A DNA stretch of 64,000 bases from Clostridia bacterium (lineage in GTDB: Bacteria; Bacillota; Clostridia; Oscillospirales; CAG-272): positions 1-64,000 of the forward strand of contig JAFVXH010000019.1 of NCBI GenBank assembly GCA_017501225.1, given 5' to 3'. The position numbers and the translations under genes were made by a program. Positions 50,546 to 59,809 of the stretch are shown in pieces; position 1 is the first letter of the stretch, and every line of letters begins with the position of its first letter. The notes beneath the pieces were generated by a model that saw nothing but the letters and a program-made list of their open reading frames with translations, had not been told where the DNA came from and searched no databases.

Positions 50546-53206
50546 TCAACCTTCCTTGGATGTCTTTCTTTGAACGAGCTTTACGATCTCGACGATCGGG
50601 ATGACGAGCACGCCAAGACCGATTGCAAGGAGATACTCGCTGATGCCTACGCTTGCAAAGCCGAATGCGTTTGCAAGGAAGGGAACCTCACATACGAGGG
50701 TGGTTGCGATCAGAGAACCGATCGCGGCGAACCACAGCGTCTTGTTCTGCGATCTGAGGGTGAAGATACTGCCTCTTTGCGAGCGCATGTTGAAGCTGTG
50801 GAAAATTTCTGCCATGGACATGGTAAGGAATGCCATCGTCATGCCGTGTGCGCTGTTGGTGATCTCCCAGGTTCCGGTTTCAAAGTAGTGACCGATAAAG
50901 TAGGAGGCGAGCGTCAGAACGGTGACGAGCACGCCCTGGTACGCAATGTCAACACCCATGCCTCCCGAAAAGATCCCGGAGCCGGCACTTCTGGGCTTGC
51001 GGTTCATAATGCCGGGCTCAGCCTTCTCCATACCGAGGGCTAACGCGGGGAAGCAGTCGGTGACGAGGTTGATCCAGAGCAGGTGTACGGGCTTGAGAAT
51101 GGTAAAGCCCATCAGAGTTGCCGTAAAGATGGAAAGCACCTCGGACATGTTCGAGCCGAGCAGGAATTGGATCGCCTTACGGATGTTATCGTAAATGCGG
51201 CGGCCCTCCTCAACGGCTCCGACGATGGTTGCAAAGTTATCGTCTGCCAGCACCATATCCGCTACGTTCTTGGTAACGTCGGTACCGGTAATACCCATGC
51301 CGACGCCGATGTCCGCGGACTTGATGGAGGGAGCGTCGTTGACACCGTCACCCGTCATAGCGGTGACGTAGCCGGCGCCGCGCCATGCGTTGACGATTCT
51401 GGTCTTGTGCTCGGGCTGAACGCGTGCGTAGACGCTGATATTCCGGAACTTGGAGGCGAACTCCTCGTCACTCATTTCATTGAGCTGGGAGCCGGTGATC
51501 GCGTAGGTTTCCTCGGTGATGATGCCGAGCTCCTTCGCGATGGCAACCGCGGTATCGATATGGTCACCCGTGATCATAATGGGGCGCACGCCTGCGCTCT
51601 TGCACTGCACGATCGCGTCCTTGACCTCGGGACGGACAGGGTCGATCATGCCGCAAAGTCCGATGAAGCAAAGGTCAGTTTCCAGATGCTCCGCATCGTA
51701 GCTCTCGGGTGCGGACGCCCACAGACGCTGTGCGCATGCCAGCACGCGGAGTGCCTTGTCTGCCATTGCCTTGTTTGCCGCGAGAATCTCTGCGCGGTAT
51801 TCCTCGGTCATGGGCAGAACCTCGCCGTCCTTTTTGTAGTGCGTGCACTTGCCGATGACGACGTCGGGAGCACCCTTGGTGTACTGGATATACGCACCGT
51901 CAGCCGTGTGAACGGTGGACATCATCTTACGGGAGGAGTCAAAGGGAGCCTCGCCGCTGCGGGGGAAGGCTGCCTTGAGCGCCGCCTTGTGGTTTCCGAG
52001 GGTATTTGCCCATGCCACGAGCGCTGCCTCGGTGGGCTCACCCGTAATGTTGTTTTCGTTGTCGATTTCGGCATCCGAGCAAAGTGCCATTGCGTTTGCA
52101 AGGGCTTCCTCCTGATCGCCGAAGTGGTCAACGACGGTCATCTTGTTCTGCGTCAGGGTACCGGTCTTATCCGAGCAGATGATCTGCGCACATCCCAGCG
52201 TTTCCACGGCGGTCAGCTTGCGGATGATGGCGTTTCTCTTGGACATGTTGGTAACACCGATGGAGAGCACGACCGTCACGACGGCAGCCAGACCCTCGGG
52301 AATCGCGGCAACCGCCAGGGAAACGGCGACCATAAAGGAGTCAAGCACGACGGGAAGATTGATGCTGCCCTCGCGGATGAGCTGAACGGCAAATACGATC
52401 ACGCAGATGCCGAGAACCAGCCAGGTAAGCGTCTTGGAGAGCTGATTGAGCTTTCTCTGAAGGGGAGTGTCACCCTCCTCAGCCTCGCGCAAAGCGCCTG
52501 CGATCTTACCCATCTCGGTATCCATACCGGTAGCGGTGACCACAGCGGTTCCGCAGCCGTAAACGACCGTCGAGCCCATATAGAGCATATTCTTGCGGTC
52601 GCCTAAGGGTACGTCCTTTTCGCCCTCGCGCAGATTGATGATGTCGATAAACTTGGTAACGGGAACCGATTCACCCGTCAGAGCCGCTTCCTCGACCTTC
52701 AGGCTTGCGTTTTCCAGAATTCTGGCGTCGGCAGGAACGGCGTCGCCGGCTTCGAGCAGGATGATATCACCAACGACCAGATCCTCACTGTGCACGATCT
52801 GGACCTTGCCGTCGCGCAGAACCTTGGAGGTCGCCGCGGACATTTCCTGCAACGCTTCAATGGCTTTTTCTGCCTTGCTTTCCTGATATACGCCGAGAAC
52901 GGCATTGACGATGACGACGGCAAGAATGATAATGACATCGGCAAAGCCCTCGGCCTCAGCGGGATTGTGGATGCTTTCATAGACGCCGAGCGCACCGCTG
53001 ATGACGGCAGCCACGATCAGAATGATGATCATGGGGTCGGCGAGCTGCTCGAGAAAGCGCATGATCAGGGATTTTCCCTTGGCCGCCTCCAGACGGTTTT
53101 TGCCGTTTTCCTCCAGGCGCTTCTGAGCCTCCGCGGAGGAAAGTCCCTCCTCTCCGGCGTTCAGCGCCTGTAAGACCTGTTCCTTTTCTTCACAGTAGAA
53201 TTTCAA
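50546..53206 (-). CDS. P-type Ca2+-ATPase
   Basis: 886 residues, type IIA/IIB cation pump. Features are T-G-E-S in the actuator domain, M4 P-E-G-L in V-A-A-I-P-E-G-L, the phosphorylated Asp in C-S-D-K-T-G-T-L-T, and T-G-D-G-V-N-D-A-P. These fit a Ca2+ exporter of the yeast-PMR1/LMCA type. The start is TTG at 53206 with AAGGAGG upstream; the N-terminus M-K-F-Y-C-E-E and L-S-S-A-E-A matches family starts. Confidence 0.93.
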   Translation of the reverse strand: MKFYCEEKEQVLQALNAGEEGLSSAEAQKRLEENGKNRLEAAKGKSLIMRFLEQLADPMIIILIVAAVISGALGVYESIHNPAEAEGFADVIIILAVVIVNAVLGVYQESKAEKAIEALQEMSAATSKVLRDGKVQIVHSEDLVVGDIILLEAGDAVPADARILENASLKVEEAALTGESVPVTKFIDIINLREGEKDVPLGDRKNMLYMGSTVVYGCGTAVVTATGMDTEMGKIAGALREAEEGDTPLQRKLNQLSKTLTWLVLGICVIVFAVQLIREGSINLPVVLDSFMVAVSLAVAAIPEGLAAVVTVVLSIGVTNMSKRNAIIRKLTAVETLGCAQIICSDKTGTLTQNKMTVVDHFGDQEEALANAMALCSDAEIDNENNITGEPTEAALVAWANTLGNHKAALKAAFPRSGEAPFDSSRKMMSTVHTADGAYIQYTKGAPDVVIGKCTHYKKDGEVLPMTEEYRAEILAANKAMADKALRVLACAQRLWASAPESYDAEHLETDLCFIGLCGMIDPVRPEVKDAIVQCKSAGVRPIMITGDHIDTAVAIAKELGIITEETYAITGSQLNEMSDEEFASKFRNISVYARVQPEHKTRIVNAWRGAGYVTAMTGDGVNDAPSIKSADIGVGMGITGTDVTKNVADMVLADDNFATIVGAVEEGRRIYDNIRKAIQFLLGSNMSEVLSIFTATLMGFTILKPVHLLWINLVTDCFPALALGMEKAEPGIMNRKPRSAGSGIFSGGMGVDIAYQGVLVTVLTLASYFIGHYFETGTWEITNSAHGMTMAFLTMSMAEIFHSFNMRSQRGSIFTLRSQNKTLWFAAIGSLIATTLVCEVPFLANAFGFASVGISEYLLAIGLGVLVIPIVEIVKLVQRKTSKEG

Positions 53207-53232
53207 TGTTTGCCTCCTTGTGGTTGCGTTTT

Positions 53233-53290
53233 TTTGATGTGGATACTGTAAATAGAAAATGATATTTTACGTGGGAAATACGTAAAAATA
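53233..53290 (-). promoter_or_regulatory. inverted repeat in the Ca2+-ATPase leader
   Basis: TTTTACGT and ACGTAAAA form an inverted repeat (within 53265-53290) in the transcribed leader. It lacks a T run, so an operator or leader structure is more likely than a terminator. Confidence 0.4.
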
Positions 53291-53303
53291 AGAAAGTATC
53301 ATT

Positions 53304-53332
53304 ATTATAGCATGCAATCGCGTGATTGTCAA
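53304..53332 (-). promoter_or_regulatory. promoter of the Ca2+-ATPase gene
   Basis: On the minus strand: TTGACA, a 17-nt spacer, TATAAT. It leaves a leader of about 100 nt. Confidence 0.88.
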
Positions 53333-53487
53333 TAGTGTTCGCTCAACTTTTTCAAAAAAATGGAAGCTTGGGAACGAAAAAACGGGAAGTGTGTGACTAC
53401 CTTATTTATTATAGGCATCCAATGCCGGAAAAAGAGAAGATTTTTTGAAAAAAACGAAAAAAGTTTTCCGAAAGAGTGAAAAAAGAC

Positions 53488-53516
53488 TTGACAAGCCTGT
53501 CAAAGTATGGTACAAT
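53488..53516 (+). promoter_or_regulatory. promoter of rplU-prp-rpmA
   Basis: TTGACA, a 17-nt spacer, TACAAT. Confidence 0.85.
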
Positions 53517-53519
53517 AGT

Positions 53520-53606
53520 TTGCCGCATGAAAATGGCTTTTTTAAGTATGCCTGTTTTTAGGCATCGCCAGTGTCAGCGAGACTATCAGAAAGAGAGGTG
53601 CTTTTC
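53520..53606 (+). promoter_or_regulatory. possible L21 leader
   Basis: The leader before rplU can form GCCTG/TAGGC near 53549-53565. Firmicutes rplU operons often carry an L21 autoregulatory leader; this one was not matched base by base. Confidence 0.4.
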
Positions 53607-53918
53607 GTGTTTGCAGTAATCGAAACCGGCGGAAAGCAGTACAAAGTAATCGAGCAAGATATCATCTTCGTTGAAAAGCTCGACGCAAACGAAGGAGACG
53701 AGATCGTTTTCGACAGCGTTTTGGCACTGTCCGGCGACAACGGCTTCGTGGCTGGTACTCCCACCGTAGCAGGCGCTAAGGTTTTGGCTAAGGTGCTCAA
53801 GAACGGCAAGGGCAAGAAGATTTACGTTCTGAAGTACAAGTCCAAGAAGAACGAGAAGAAGAAGATCGGTCACAGACAGCCTTACACCAAGGTTCAGATC
53901 GTGAAGATCGAGGGCTAA
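53607..53918 (+). CDS. rplU: 50S ribosomal protein bL21
   Basis: 103 residues, starting at GTG ([14 protein letters not shown]), the usual L21 N-terminus, with G-H-R-Q-P-Y-T-K-V near the end. A longer in-frame ATG start would add unrelated residues and lacks the AGAGAGG ribosome site placing. First gene of the rplU-prp-rpmA operon. Confidence 0.95.
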   Translation: MFAVIETGGKQYKVIEQDIIFVEKLDANEGDEIVFDSVLALSGDNGFVAGTPTVAGAKVLAKVLKNGKGKKIYVLKYKSKKNEKKKIGHRQPYTKVQIVKIEG

Positions 53919-53930
53919 TCCCCCACGGAC

Positions 53931-54293
53931 ATGACAAAGATCGTGTTTTTCAGAAGCGGTGGAGTATTTTACGGCTTCGAGGAGCAGGGTCACACGGGTT
54001 ACGGAGAAGCGGGAGATGACATTCTGTGCGCTGCCATTTCTTCGATGACGATGTTCCTCATCAACACCATTGAGGTCGCGTATGCATCTTCGGTCGATTA
54101 CGACATTGAGGATGACGACACAAGGATCCGCGTGCGTGCCAAAGCGGCACTGCCGGAGTTTGAGTCGGACGATTATAAGCGTTATGCGGTTTCGGGGATC
54201 ATGATGGGTTACTACTGTCAGCTCAGTGACATGCTGGAGGAGTACGGAGATTTCCTGGACGTATCCGTAGAGGAGCGTCCGTACGAGGATTGA
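53931..54293 (+). CDS. prp: ribosomal-processing cysteine protease Prp
   Basis: 120 residues (YsxB family). The catalytic His21 lies in G-H-T-G-Y-G and Cys33 in D-D-I-L-C-A-A-I-S. It cuts the N-terminal extension from L27 before ribosome assembly in Firmicutes. It lies between rplU and rpmA, the normal place. Confidence 0.93.
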   Translation: MTKIVFFRSGGVFYGFEEQGHTGYGEAGDDILCAAISSMTMFLINTIEVAYASSVDYDIEDDDTRIRVRAKAALPEFESDDYKRYAVSGIMMGYYCQLSDMLEEYGDFLDVSVEERPYED

Positions 54294-54344
54294 TTCCACC
54301 AAACCACCAAATGACCATTCGGTCAAAATTTTAGGAGGAAAAGA

Positions 54345-54626
54345 ATGATGTTGAGACTCAGTTTACAATTCTTTGCTCATAAGAAGGGTGTCGGTTCCAC
54401 CAAAAACGGCCGTGACAGTGAGTCCAAGCGTTTGGGCGTAAAGAAGTCTGACGGTCAGGCAGTTGTTGCCGGCAACATCATCATCAGACAGAGAGGCTCC
54501 GCAGTTCGCGCAGGCGAGAACGTCGGCGTAGGCAAGGACTATACCCTCTATGCTCTTATTGATGGTAAGGTAAAGTTTGAGCAAAAGACCAAGAGTCAGA
54601 AAAAGGTCAGCGTTTACGCAGACTGA
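54345..54626 (+). CDS. rpmA: 50S ribosomal protein bL27 with Prp-cleaved extension
   Basis: 93 residues. It begins with L-R-L-S-L-Q-F-F followed by A-H-K-K-G, the Prp recognition site with cleavage expected after Phe10. The mature part [16 protein letters not shown] is standard L27. AGGAGG precedes two ATG codons; either start leaves the cleavage site intact. Confidence 0.95.
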   Translation: MMLRLSLQFFAHKKGVGSTKNGRDSESKRLGVKKSDGQAVVAGNIIIRQRGSAVRAGENVGVGKDYTLYALIDGKVKFEQKTKSQKKVSVYAD

Positions 54627-54646
54627 TTGATCTTTCTGGCAGAGAA

Positions 54647-54686
54647 GAAGGCAGAACGAAGAAATTCGTTCTGCCTTCTTTTTTTT
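54647..54686 (+). terminator. terminator after rpmA
   Basis: The stem GAAGGCAGAACGAA/TTCGTTCTGCCTTC with a 4-nt loop and T8. Confidence 0.92.
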
Positions 54687-54791
54687 GTTTTTCTCCGATT
54701 TTTAGGGTTTGACGCTCCACATTGCGACATTTTTTGCACGTTTTTTGTGATAAAATAGGGATGGCAACTCAAAAAGAAAGGACGTGGAGAG

Positions 54792-55130
54792 ATGTTAAAA
54801 AGAGGCGGAACAGTGGAATTTGTAACGCGTGGAGATACGCTCATCGTAAAGGTTTTCGGTGAGATCGATCACCACAGCGCCGCGGGGGTACGCAAGGGTA
54901 TTGACGAAAAGCTGAGTCGGGAACGTCCCGAAAAGGTTTATCTGGAGCTCTCCGCCGTGGAGTTTATGGATAGCTCTGGGTTGGGACTGATGATGGGGCG
55001 CTTTGCCCTGGTCAAGCAGTACGGCGGCAGCTTTGCGGTACTGGATCCGAGTGAGGCGGTGCTCAAAATTATGCGCCTTGCGGGGATGGAGCGCATGATC
55101 ACGGTGCTTCGTACGAAATCAAAGATATGA
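54792..55130 (+). CDS. spoIIAA: anti-sigma-F factor antagonist SpoIIAA
   Basis: 112 residues, STAS domain. The phosphorylation site lies in F-M-D-S-S-G-L-G-L, with Ser62 corresponding to B. subtilis Ser58. Unphosphorylated SpoIIAA frees sigma-F from SpoIIAB in the forespore. First gene of the spoIIA operon; the promoter (expected sigma-H type) was not resolved. Confidence 0.95.
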   Translation: MLKRGGTVEFVTRGDTLIVKVFGEIDHHSAAGVRKGIDEKLSRERPEKVYLELSAVEFMDSSGLGLMMGRFALVKQYGGSFAVLDPSEAVLKIMRLAGMERMITVLRTKSKI

Positions 55131-55157
55131 TATAGAATTTAATAAAAGGAAGGAAAT

Positions 55158-55613
55158 ATGATGAAAAACAGAGTGGAATTTACTGCCGCCGTGGAAAATG
55201 AAATGCGTCTTTTGCTCCCGTCGCTGTCGGTCAACGAGGGCATGGCGCGTGCTGCCGTGGCGGCGTTTTGCGCGCAGCTCAATCCAACGGCGCTCGAGCT
55301 TGCCGACATCAAATGCGCTGTATCCGAGGCGGTTACCAACTGCATCGTGCACGCTTATCGGGAGAGCATCGGCGAGATTTCCATCGGTGTCAAGCTTTGT
55401 GAAGGACGATTGATCCAGATCGAGATTCAGGATAAGGGCTGCGGGATCGCAGACGTCAAAAAAGCAAGAGAACCCTTATTTACCACGGATGCCGAGGGAG
55501 AGCGAAGCGGCATGGGCTTTACCGTAATGGAAAACTTCTGCGATGAGATGCGCGTGCAGAGCCGTCTGGGAAGGGGGACCACCGTCATTTTGCGCAAGCG
55601 CTTACATAAGTAA
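55158..55613 (+). CDS. spoIIAB: anti-sigma-F factor / kinase SpoIIAB
   Basis: 151 residues, GHKL kinase fold. The N-box is E-A-V-T-N-C-I-V-H-A-Y, the G1 box D-K-G-C-G-I, and G2 S-G-M-G-F-T-V-M. It binds sigma-F and phosphorylates SpoIIAA. AAGGAAGG lies before two ATG codons. It is 27 bp after spoIIAA. Confidence 0.95.
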   Translation: MMKNRVEFTAAVENEMRLLLPSLSVNEGMARAAVAAFCAQLNPTALELADIKCAVSEAVTNCIVHAYRESIGEISIGVKLCEGRLIQIEIQDKGCGIADVKKAREPLFTTDAEGERSGMGFTVMENFCDEMRVQSRLGRGTTVILRKRLHK

Positions 55614-55640
55614 ACCGAGAAATGGAGAACGAAGGTCTTT

Positions 55641-56378
55641 ATGGAACAAAAAGCTTCGGTCTATGAGCGCAATACGGAATTGCTGCTGCGGTTGCAAAAT
55701 GGGGATGAGGAGGCGGAGAGCCTTTTGATCGAGGAGAACGTCGGACTTGTACACACGGTGGCAAGGCGCTTTTCGGAGCGCGGAACCGAGTACGAGGATC
55801 TGGTGCAGATCGGAACGATCGAAATGCTCAAGGCGATCCGCTCCTTTTCTCTGGAGCGCGGAACCGCGTTTTCTACGTATGCCGTGCCCCTGATCGTGGG
55901 CGAGATCCGCAAGCATCTGCGGGACGACGGACCCGTCAAGGTCAGCCGTATCTATCGACGGCAGGGACTTTCGATTCTGCACGAAAAGAATCGGATCCTG
56001 ACCGAGGAGGGACGGGAGGCGGGGATCGCGGAGCTCGCGTCACGTTGCGGAGTCAGTAAGGAGGATGCCGCCATCTCGCTGGATGCCATCTCTCCCATCA
56101 CGTCCCTTTCGGATTTTGTGTACGGAGAGGAAAGCGTGACCTACGAGGGCGTGCTGTCGGACGAGGAGAGTGAGCGCGAGAGCGAAAGGATCTGTGATCG
56201 CGTGGCATTGGCGCAATCCATCGGACGCTTGCCGCCTCTTTGGAGAAAGATCGTTCTTTTGCGCTACTATCGCAGTCTGACCCAGCAGCAAACCGCCAAC
56301 ATGCTGGGACTTACGCAGGTCAAGGTGTCCAGAGAGGAAAAGAAGCTGCTGGAATTCTTGAAAAAGGAGCTTTCCTGA
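55641..56378 (+). CDS. sigF: RNA polymerase sigma factor sigma-F
   Basis: 245 residues. Region 2 has L-V-H-T-V-A-R-R-F and Y-E-D-L-V-Q-I-G-T-I-E-M-L-K-A, then F-S-T-Y-A-V-P-L-I-V-G-E-I-R-K; region 4 has Q-Q-Q-T-A-N-M-L-G-L-T-Q-V-K-V-S-R-E-E-K. Early forespore sigma factor, following spoIIAB in the canonical order. Confidence 0.95.
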   Translation: MEQKASVYERNTELLLRLQNGDEEAESLLIEENVGLVHTVARRFSERGTEYEDLVQIGTIEMLKAIRSFSLERGTAFSTYAVPLIVGEIRKHLRDDGPVKVSRIYRRQGLSILHEKNRILTEEGREAGIAELASRCGVSKEDAAISLDAISPITSLSDFVYGEESVTYEGVLSDEESERESERICDRVALAQSIGRLPPLWRKIVLLRYYRSLTQQQTANMLGLTQVKVSREEKKLLEFLKKELS

Positions 56379-56420
56379 GTGGCAGTCCGATAAAATTAAC
56401 ACCTTCCCTCATTTAAAATC

Positions 56421-56449
56421 TTGACAAGCCCTCAAGCGTTTGCTATACT
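56421..56449 (+). promoter_or_regulatory. promoter of the YdcF/SanA-type gene
   Basis: TTGACA, a 17-nt spacer, TATACT. Confidence 0.88.
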
Positions 56450-56480
56450 GTCATTAGGAGTCTTGAAGGGAGGGAAGTCT

Positions 56481-57194
56481 ATGAACCGATTGCACGCGAT
56501 CCGTCAAAAGGCCGTGGAGTGGATCCGCACGCACAGATCCTTGCGACTGCTGTGCAGGATCACAAAGGTCTTGATTTGCGCTTTGCTTGTACTCCTCGTG
56601 TCGCTTCATATTCTTGTCCTCTCGCTCAATGCCGCGGTGGTCGGAAGAATGGAGCACAGTATCCTTTCCAAGGAGGCGCTTGTTGCGGGCGACGAGAGCT
56701 TCGACTTTATCCTGGTGCTGGGCTGTCGCGTCTATTCCGACGGCACGCCGAGCGCGATGCTGTATGACCGCGTGGCAAGCGGTGTAGACCTGTATCAGGC
56801 TGGTATTTGTCAATCGCTTTTACTCAGCGGAGATAGTCGCAGCCCCGACGAATACGACGAAACGGGTGCGATGCGATCTCTCGCGATTTCCTTGGGTGTG
56901 GATGCGGAATGCATACGAACGGACGGCTACGGCTTGTCTACCTACGAGAGCATTTACCGCGCAAAGCACCTCTTTGCAGGAAAAAGAATTCTCATTGTCA
57001 CACAAAGCTATCATCTTTACAGAGCTCTGTACCTTGCCGAGAAGCTCGGTCTGGAGGCGTACGGCGTCGGGGCGGATCTCCGCCCTTATTCCACGGCTTT
57101 TAGCAATGAATTGCGTGAGGTGCTTGCAAGGACCAAGGATGTCGTGCAAGGCCTGATCCAGCCGATTCCGGATTCGATCAAGCAAGGGAGCTGA
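56481..57194 (+). CDS. YdcF/SanA/ElyC-family (DUF218) membrane protein
   Basis: 237 residues with one N-terminal transmembrane helix (about 28-50). The DUF218 domain has I-L-V-L-G-C-R-V-Y-S-D-G-T-P-S-A-M-L, L-L-L-S-G-D and V-T-Q-S-Y-H-L-Y-R-A-L, as in E. coli SanA and ElyC, which affect envelope synthesis or permeability. The ATG at 56481 follows GGGAGGGAAG. Its own promoter separates it from sigF. Confidence 0.87.
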   Translation: MNRLHAIRQKAVEWIRTHRSLRLLCRITKVLICALLVLLVSLHILVLSLNAAVVGRMEHSILSKEALVAGDESFDFILVLGCRVYSDGTPSAMLYDRVASGVDLYQAGICQSLLLSGDSRSPDEYDETGAMRSLAISLGVDAECIRTDGYGLSTYESIYRAKHLFAGKRILIVTQSYHLYRALYLAEKLGLEAYGVGADLRPYSTAFSNELREVLARTKDVVQGLIQPIPDSIKQGS

Positions 57195-57201
57195 TACGGT
57201 A

Positions 57202-57241
57202 AAGCAGCCCGTTCCAAGTGTGGAAACGGGCTGCTTTTTTG
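57202..57241. terminator. terminator between the SanA-type gene and feoB
   Basis: The stem AGCAGCCCGTT/AACGGGCTGCT, with a few inner pairs and T6, between convergent genes. Confidence 0.88.
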
Positions 57242-57246
57242 TTTGC

Positions 57247-59358
57247 TTACCCGAACACCAGATGGATCAGGGCGCAAAGCAGCATGCCAAGGACAGTGGG
57301 AAGGCACGCGGCAACGACTGTCCAACCAATGCTTCCCGTTTCTTTTTTGACCGTCCAGAGTGTTGTGGAGCAGGGCCAATGGAACAAAAAGAAAATCAGC
57401 ACGCAGACTGCCGTCACGGGTGTCCAGCCGTTCTCTGTAAAGAGTAATTTCATATCGGCAATCGAGGAAAGCTCTACCATGCTACCGCTTTGCAGATACG
57501 CCATGGTCAGGATCGGAATGACGATCTCGTTTGCGGGAAAGCCTAAGATAAATGCCATCAGGATGCACCCGTCCAGTCCCAAAAGCTGCGCAAAGGGATC
57601 GAGAAAATTCGCGCAGTGAGAAAAGAGGCTTTCACCGCCTACGAACAGATTGGTCAAAAGCCAAAGCACGAGCCCTGCGGGCAGAGCGACCGTAACGGCA
57701 CGCCCTAAGACGAAAAGCGTGCGGTCCAGCACCGAGCGAAGCAGCACCTTTTTGATCTGCGGAGGACGGAAGGGAGGGATCTCCAAGCAAAAGGAGGAGG
57801 GAATTCCCTTGAGCAAGGTTCTGGAGAGCAGCCACGTACAAAGCAGTGTGGCTCCCAGGGAGAGTAGAATCAATAAGGTCAGCAAAAGCGCGGAATGAAG
57901 GCTTGCAAGCAAGCCCGTACCGCCTATGACGAAGAACATGCTCAGAATGGCGATCAGGGCAGGAAAGCGCCCGTTGCAGGGAACCAGACTGTTGGTCAGG
58001 ATCGCAAGTAAGCGCTCTCTGGGGGAATCGATGATGCGACAGCCCGTCACACCGACGGCGTTGCAGCCAAAGCCCATGCAGGTGGTCAGTGCCTGCTTCC
58101 CGCAAGCGGAGCAGGCGGCAAAGGGACGGTCGAGATTGTAGGCAACGCGCGGCAGATACCCCGCATCCTCCAGGATGGTAAACAGCGGAAAGAAGATCGC
58201 CATCGGCGGAAGCATCACCGAAACCACGCGTGCGAGCACCAAAAGGACGCCGTCCAGCAAAACGCTTTGCACCCATTCGGGCGCACCTACTACGGAAAGC
58301 CCTTCACCGATACAAGACAGTAAAAAGGAGAACAGCACGGACAGCCAAGCCGAGGGGTAATTGGCAAGCGAAATGGTGATCCAGAAGACCAGCCCCAAAA
58401 GAAGGAGCATGATCGGGTACGCGGTCCATTTCCCGGTCAGGATCCGATCCAGACGGGCATCCAGGTCCGCCTTTTTGGGCTCTCCCTTTCGCACGACCGA
58501 CGCACTGATCTGCTCGGCGGTGCTTACGAATGCCTTCGCGATCAGATCGGTGACCGAGTCTTGCGAGCTCCCGAGCGCCTGCAGCTGCCTCTTTGCCAAG
58601 AGCAATTCCTCGGACAGCTCCGCGGAAAGATCTGTCCCCAGATAACGCTTCATTTCATGCAAAAACGCCTCGTTTCCCTCCAGGAGCTTCAATGCGACAA
58701 ATCGGGGAGTCAGACCTTTTAGAGAAATCTGCTTTTCCTCCAGCGCACGGACCGGTATGTCTATGGCAGATTCTACGGAGGTGGGATAGCGCACGGGCGA
58801 CGTTCGGGAACCGACTTCTTGCGAAAGCACCTCGTCCAGCGTCTGCAAAAGAGGGGATAGGCTATCCTTCCTTCGCGCAGTGATGCCGATCACGCGCACA
58901 CCGAGCAGAGCCTGGAGTTTCTCTAAATCGACCGTGATCTGCTTCCGCTTCGCTTCGTCCAAAAGATTGACGCAAACGAGCGTGCGGCTTGCGCACTCAA
59001 TGATCTGCAAAACCAGATTCAGGTTGCGCTCAATAGCGGTGGCGTCGCAGACGACGATCACGGCATCGGGCGAGTCGAAGCAGATAAAATTCCGTGCGAT
59101 CTCCTCCTCGGGTGAATGCGAGAGCAGGGAATAGGTGCCGGGAAGATCCACCAATTCAAAGGGCGTTTTTGCTCCCTTGCAAATTCCTTTCGCGGATTCC
59201 ACGGTTTTGCCGGGCCAATTTCCGGTGTGTTGATTCATCCCCGTCAGGGCATTGAATACCGTGCTTTTTCCAACGTTCGGATTTCCCGCGAGGGCAACTG
59301 TTGTATATTGCCTTCCGCTTTGCAGGGATTTTGGCGGCTGTTTTCTTTTTATGCTCAT
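57247..59358 (-). CDS. feoB: ferrous iron transporter FeoB
   Basis: 703 residues. The N-terminal GTPase has G1 G-N-P-N-V-G-K-S-T (25-33), G3 D-L-P-G-T-Y and switch T-G-N-W-P-G-K-T-V. Two Gate repeats and about eight to ten membrane helices follow, including P-C-N-G-R-F-P-A and a C-terminal region. It imports Fe2+. The ATG overlaps the feoA stop (ATGA), so the pair is translationally coupled; a longer in-frame start inside feoA is not used. Confidence 0.95.
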   Translation of the reverse strand: MSIKRKQPPKSLQSGRQYTTVALAGNPNVGKSTVFNALTGMNQHTGNWPGKTVESAKGICKGAKTPFELVDLPGTYSLLSHSPEEEIARNFICFDSPDAVIVVCDATAIERNLNLVLQIIECASRTLVCVNLLDEAKRKQITVDLEKLQALLGVRVIGITARRKDSLSPLLQTLDEVLSQEVGSRTSPVRYPTSVESAIDIPVRALEEKQISLKGLTPRFVALKLLEGNEAFLHEMKRYLGTDLSAELSEELLLAKRQLQALGSSQDSVTDLIAKAFVSTAEQISASVVRKGEPKKADLDARLDRILTGKWTAYPIMLLLLGLVFWITISLANYPSAWLSVLFSFLLSCIGEGLSVVGAPEWVQSVLLDGVLLVLARVVSVMLPPMAIFFPLFTILEDAGYLPRVAYNLDRPFAACSACGKQALTTCMGFGCNAVGVTGCRIIDSPRERLLAILTNSLVPCNGRFPALIAILSMFFVIGGTGLLASLHSALLLTLLILLSLGATLLCTWLLSRTLLKGIPSSFCLEIPPFRPPQIKKVLLRSVLDRTLFVLGRAVTVALPAGLVLWLLTNLFVGGESLFSHCANFLDPFAQLLGLDGCILMAFILGFPANEIVIPILTMAYLQSGSMVELSSIADMKLLFTENGWTPVTAVCVLIFFLFHWPCSTTLWTVKKETGSIGWTVVAACLPTVLGMLLCALIHLVFG

Positions 59359-59600
59359 GTTTCGATCACCAAGCGCACGCGGATGCTTCGACTGTCGCGC
59401 CGCCGCAGAGCGACCGTCGTTCCGCGAAAGCGATAGCAAACGGGATCGCGGCAGGGACTGATCCCCACGCATTCTACCACCGTTCCCTCAATCATGCCCA
59501 TATCCCGTAGCCTTCGGCGCATGGCTTCCTCGTTTTCCAAGGAGAGCACCAGTGCGCGCCTACCCGGTAAGAGCTCGTCAAGACGCATGCAGTCGTTCAT
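59355..59600 (-). CDS. feoA: FeoA-family iron transport protein
   Basis: 81 residues, SH3-like FeoA fold: M-R-L-D-E-L-L-P-G, R-R-L-R-D-M-G-M-I-E-G-T and V-V-E-C-V-G-I-S-P, with the C-terminal half R-G-T-T-V-A-L-R-R-R-D. Works with FeoB. AAAGGAA lies before the ATG. No FeoC is present, common in Firmicutes. Confidence 0.93.
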   Translation of the reverse strand: MNDCMRLDELLPGRRALVLSLENEEAMRRRLRDMGMIEGTVVECVGISPCRDPVCYRFRGTTVALRRRDSRSIRVRLVIET

Positions 59601-59721
59601 CGTAAGCGTTCCTTTCCACCACAGTCTTTACCAACAGAATATGATGGAATTCGACGGTTTGTGCGCGGACTTTTCCGGGGATAAAAAGTGAGATCCAAAA
59701 AAATCTTCACCATGGAATTCC

Positions 59722-59750
59722 TTGACAAAAAATGCGGAATACTGTATAAT
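59722..59750 (+). promoter_or_regulatory. promoter of the AlgI-DHHW unit
   Basis: TTGACA, a 17-nt spacer, TATAAT, about 60 nt before the start codon. Confidence 0.9.
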
Positions 59751-59809
59751 AATTGTAAGCTGCACAGCGACCGTTGCGCGACATTGAAAAAAAGAGGGAG
59801 GGGCACAGA

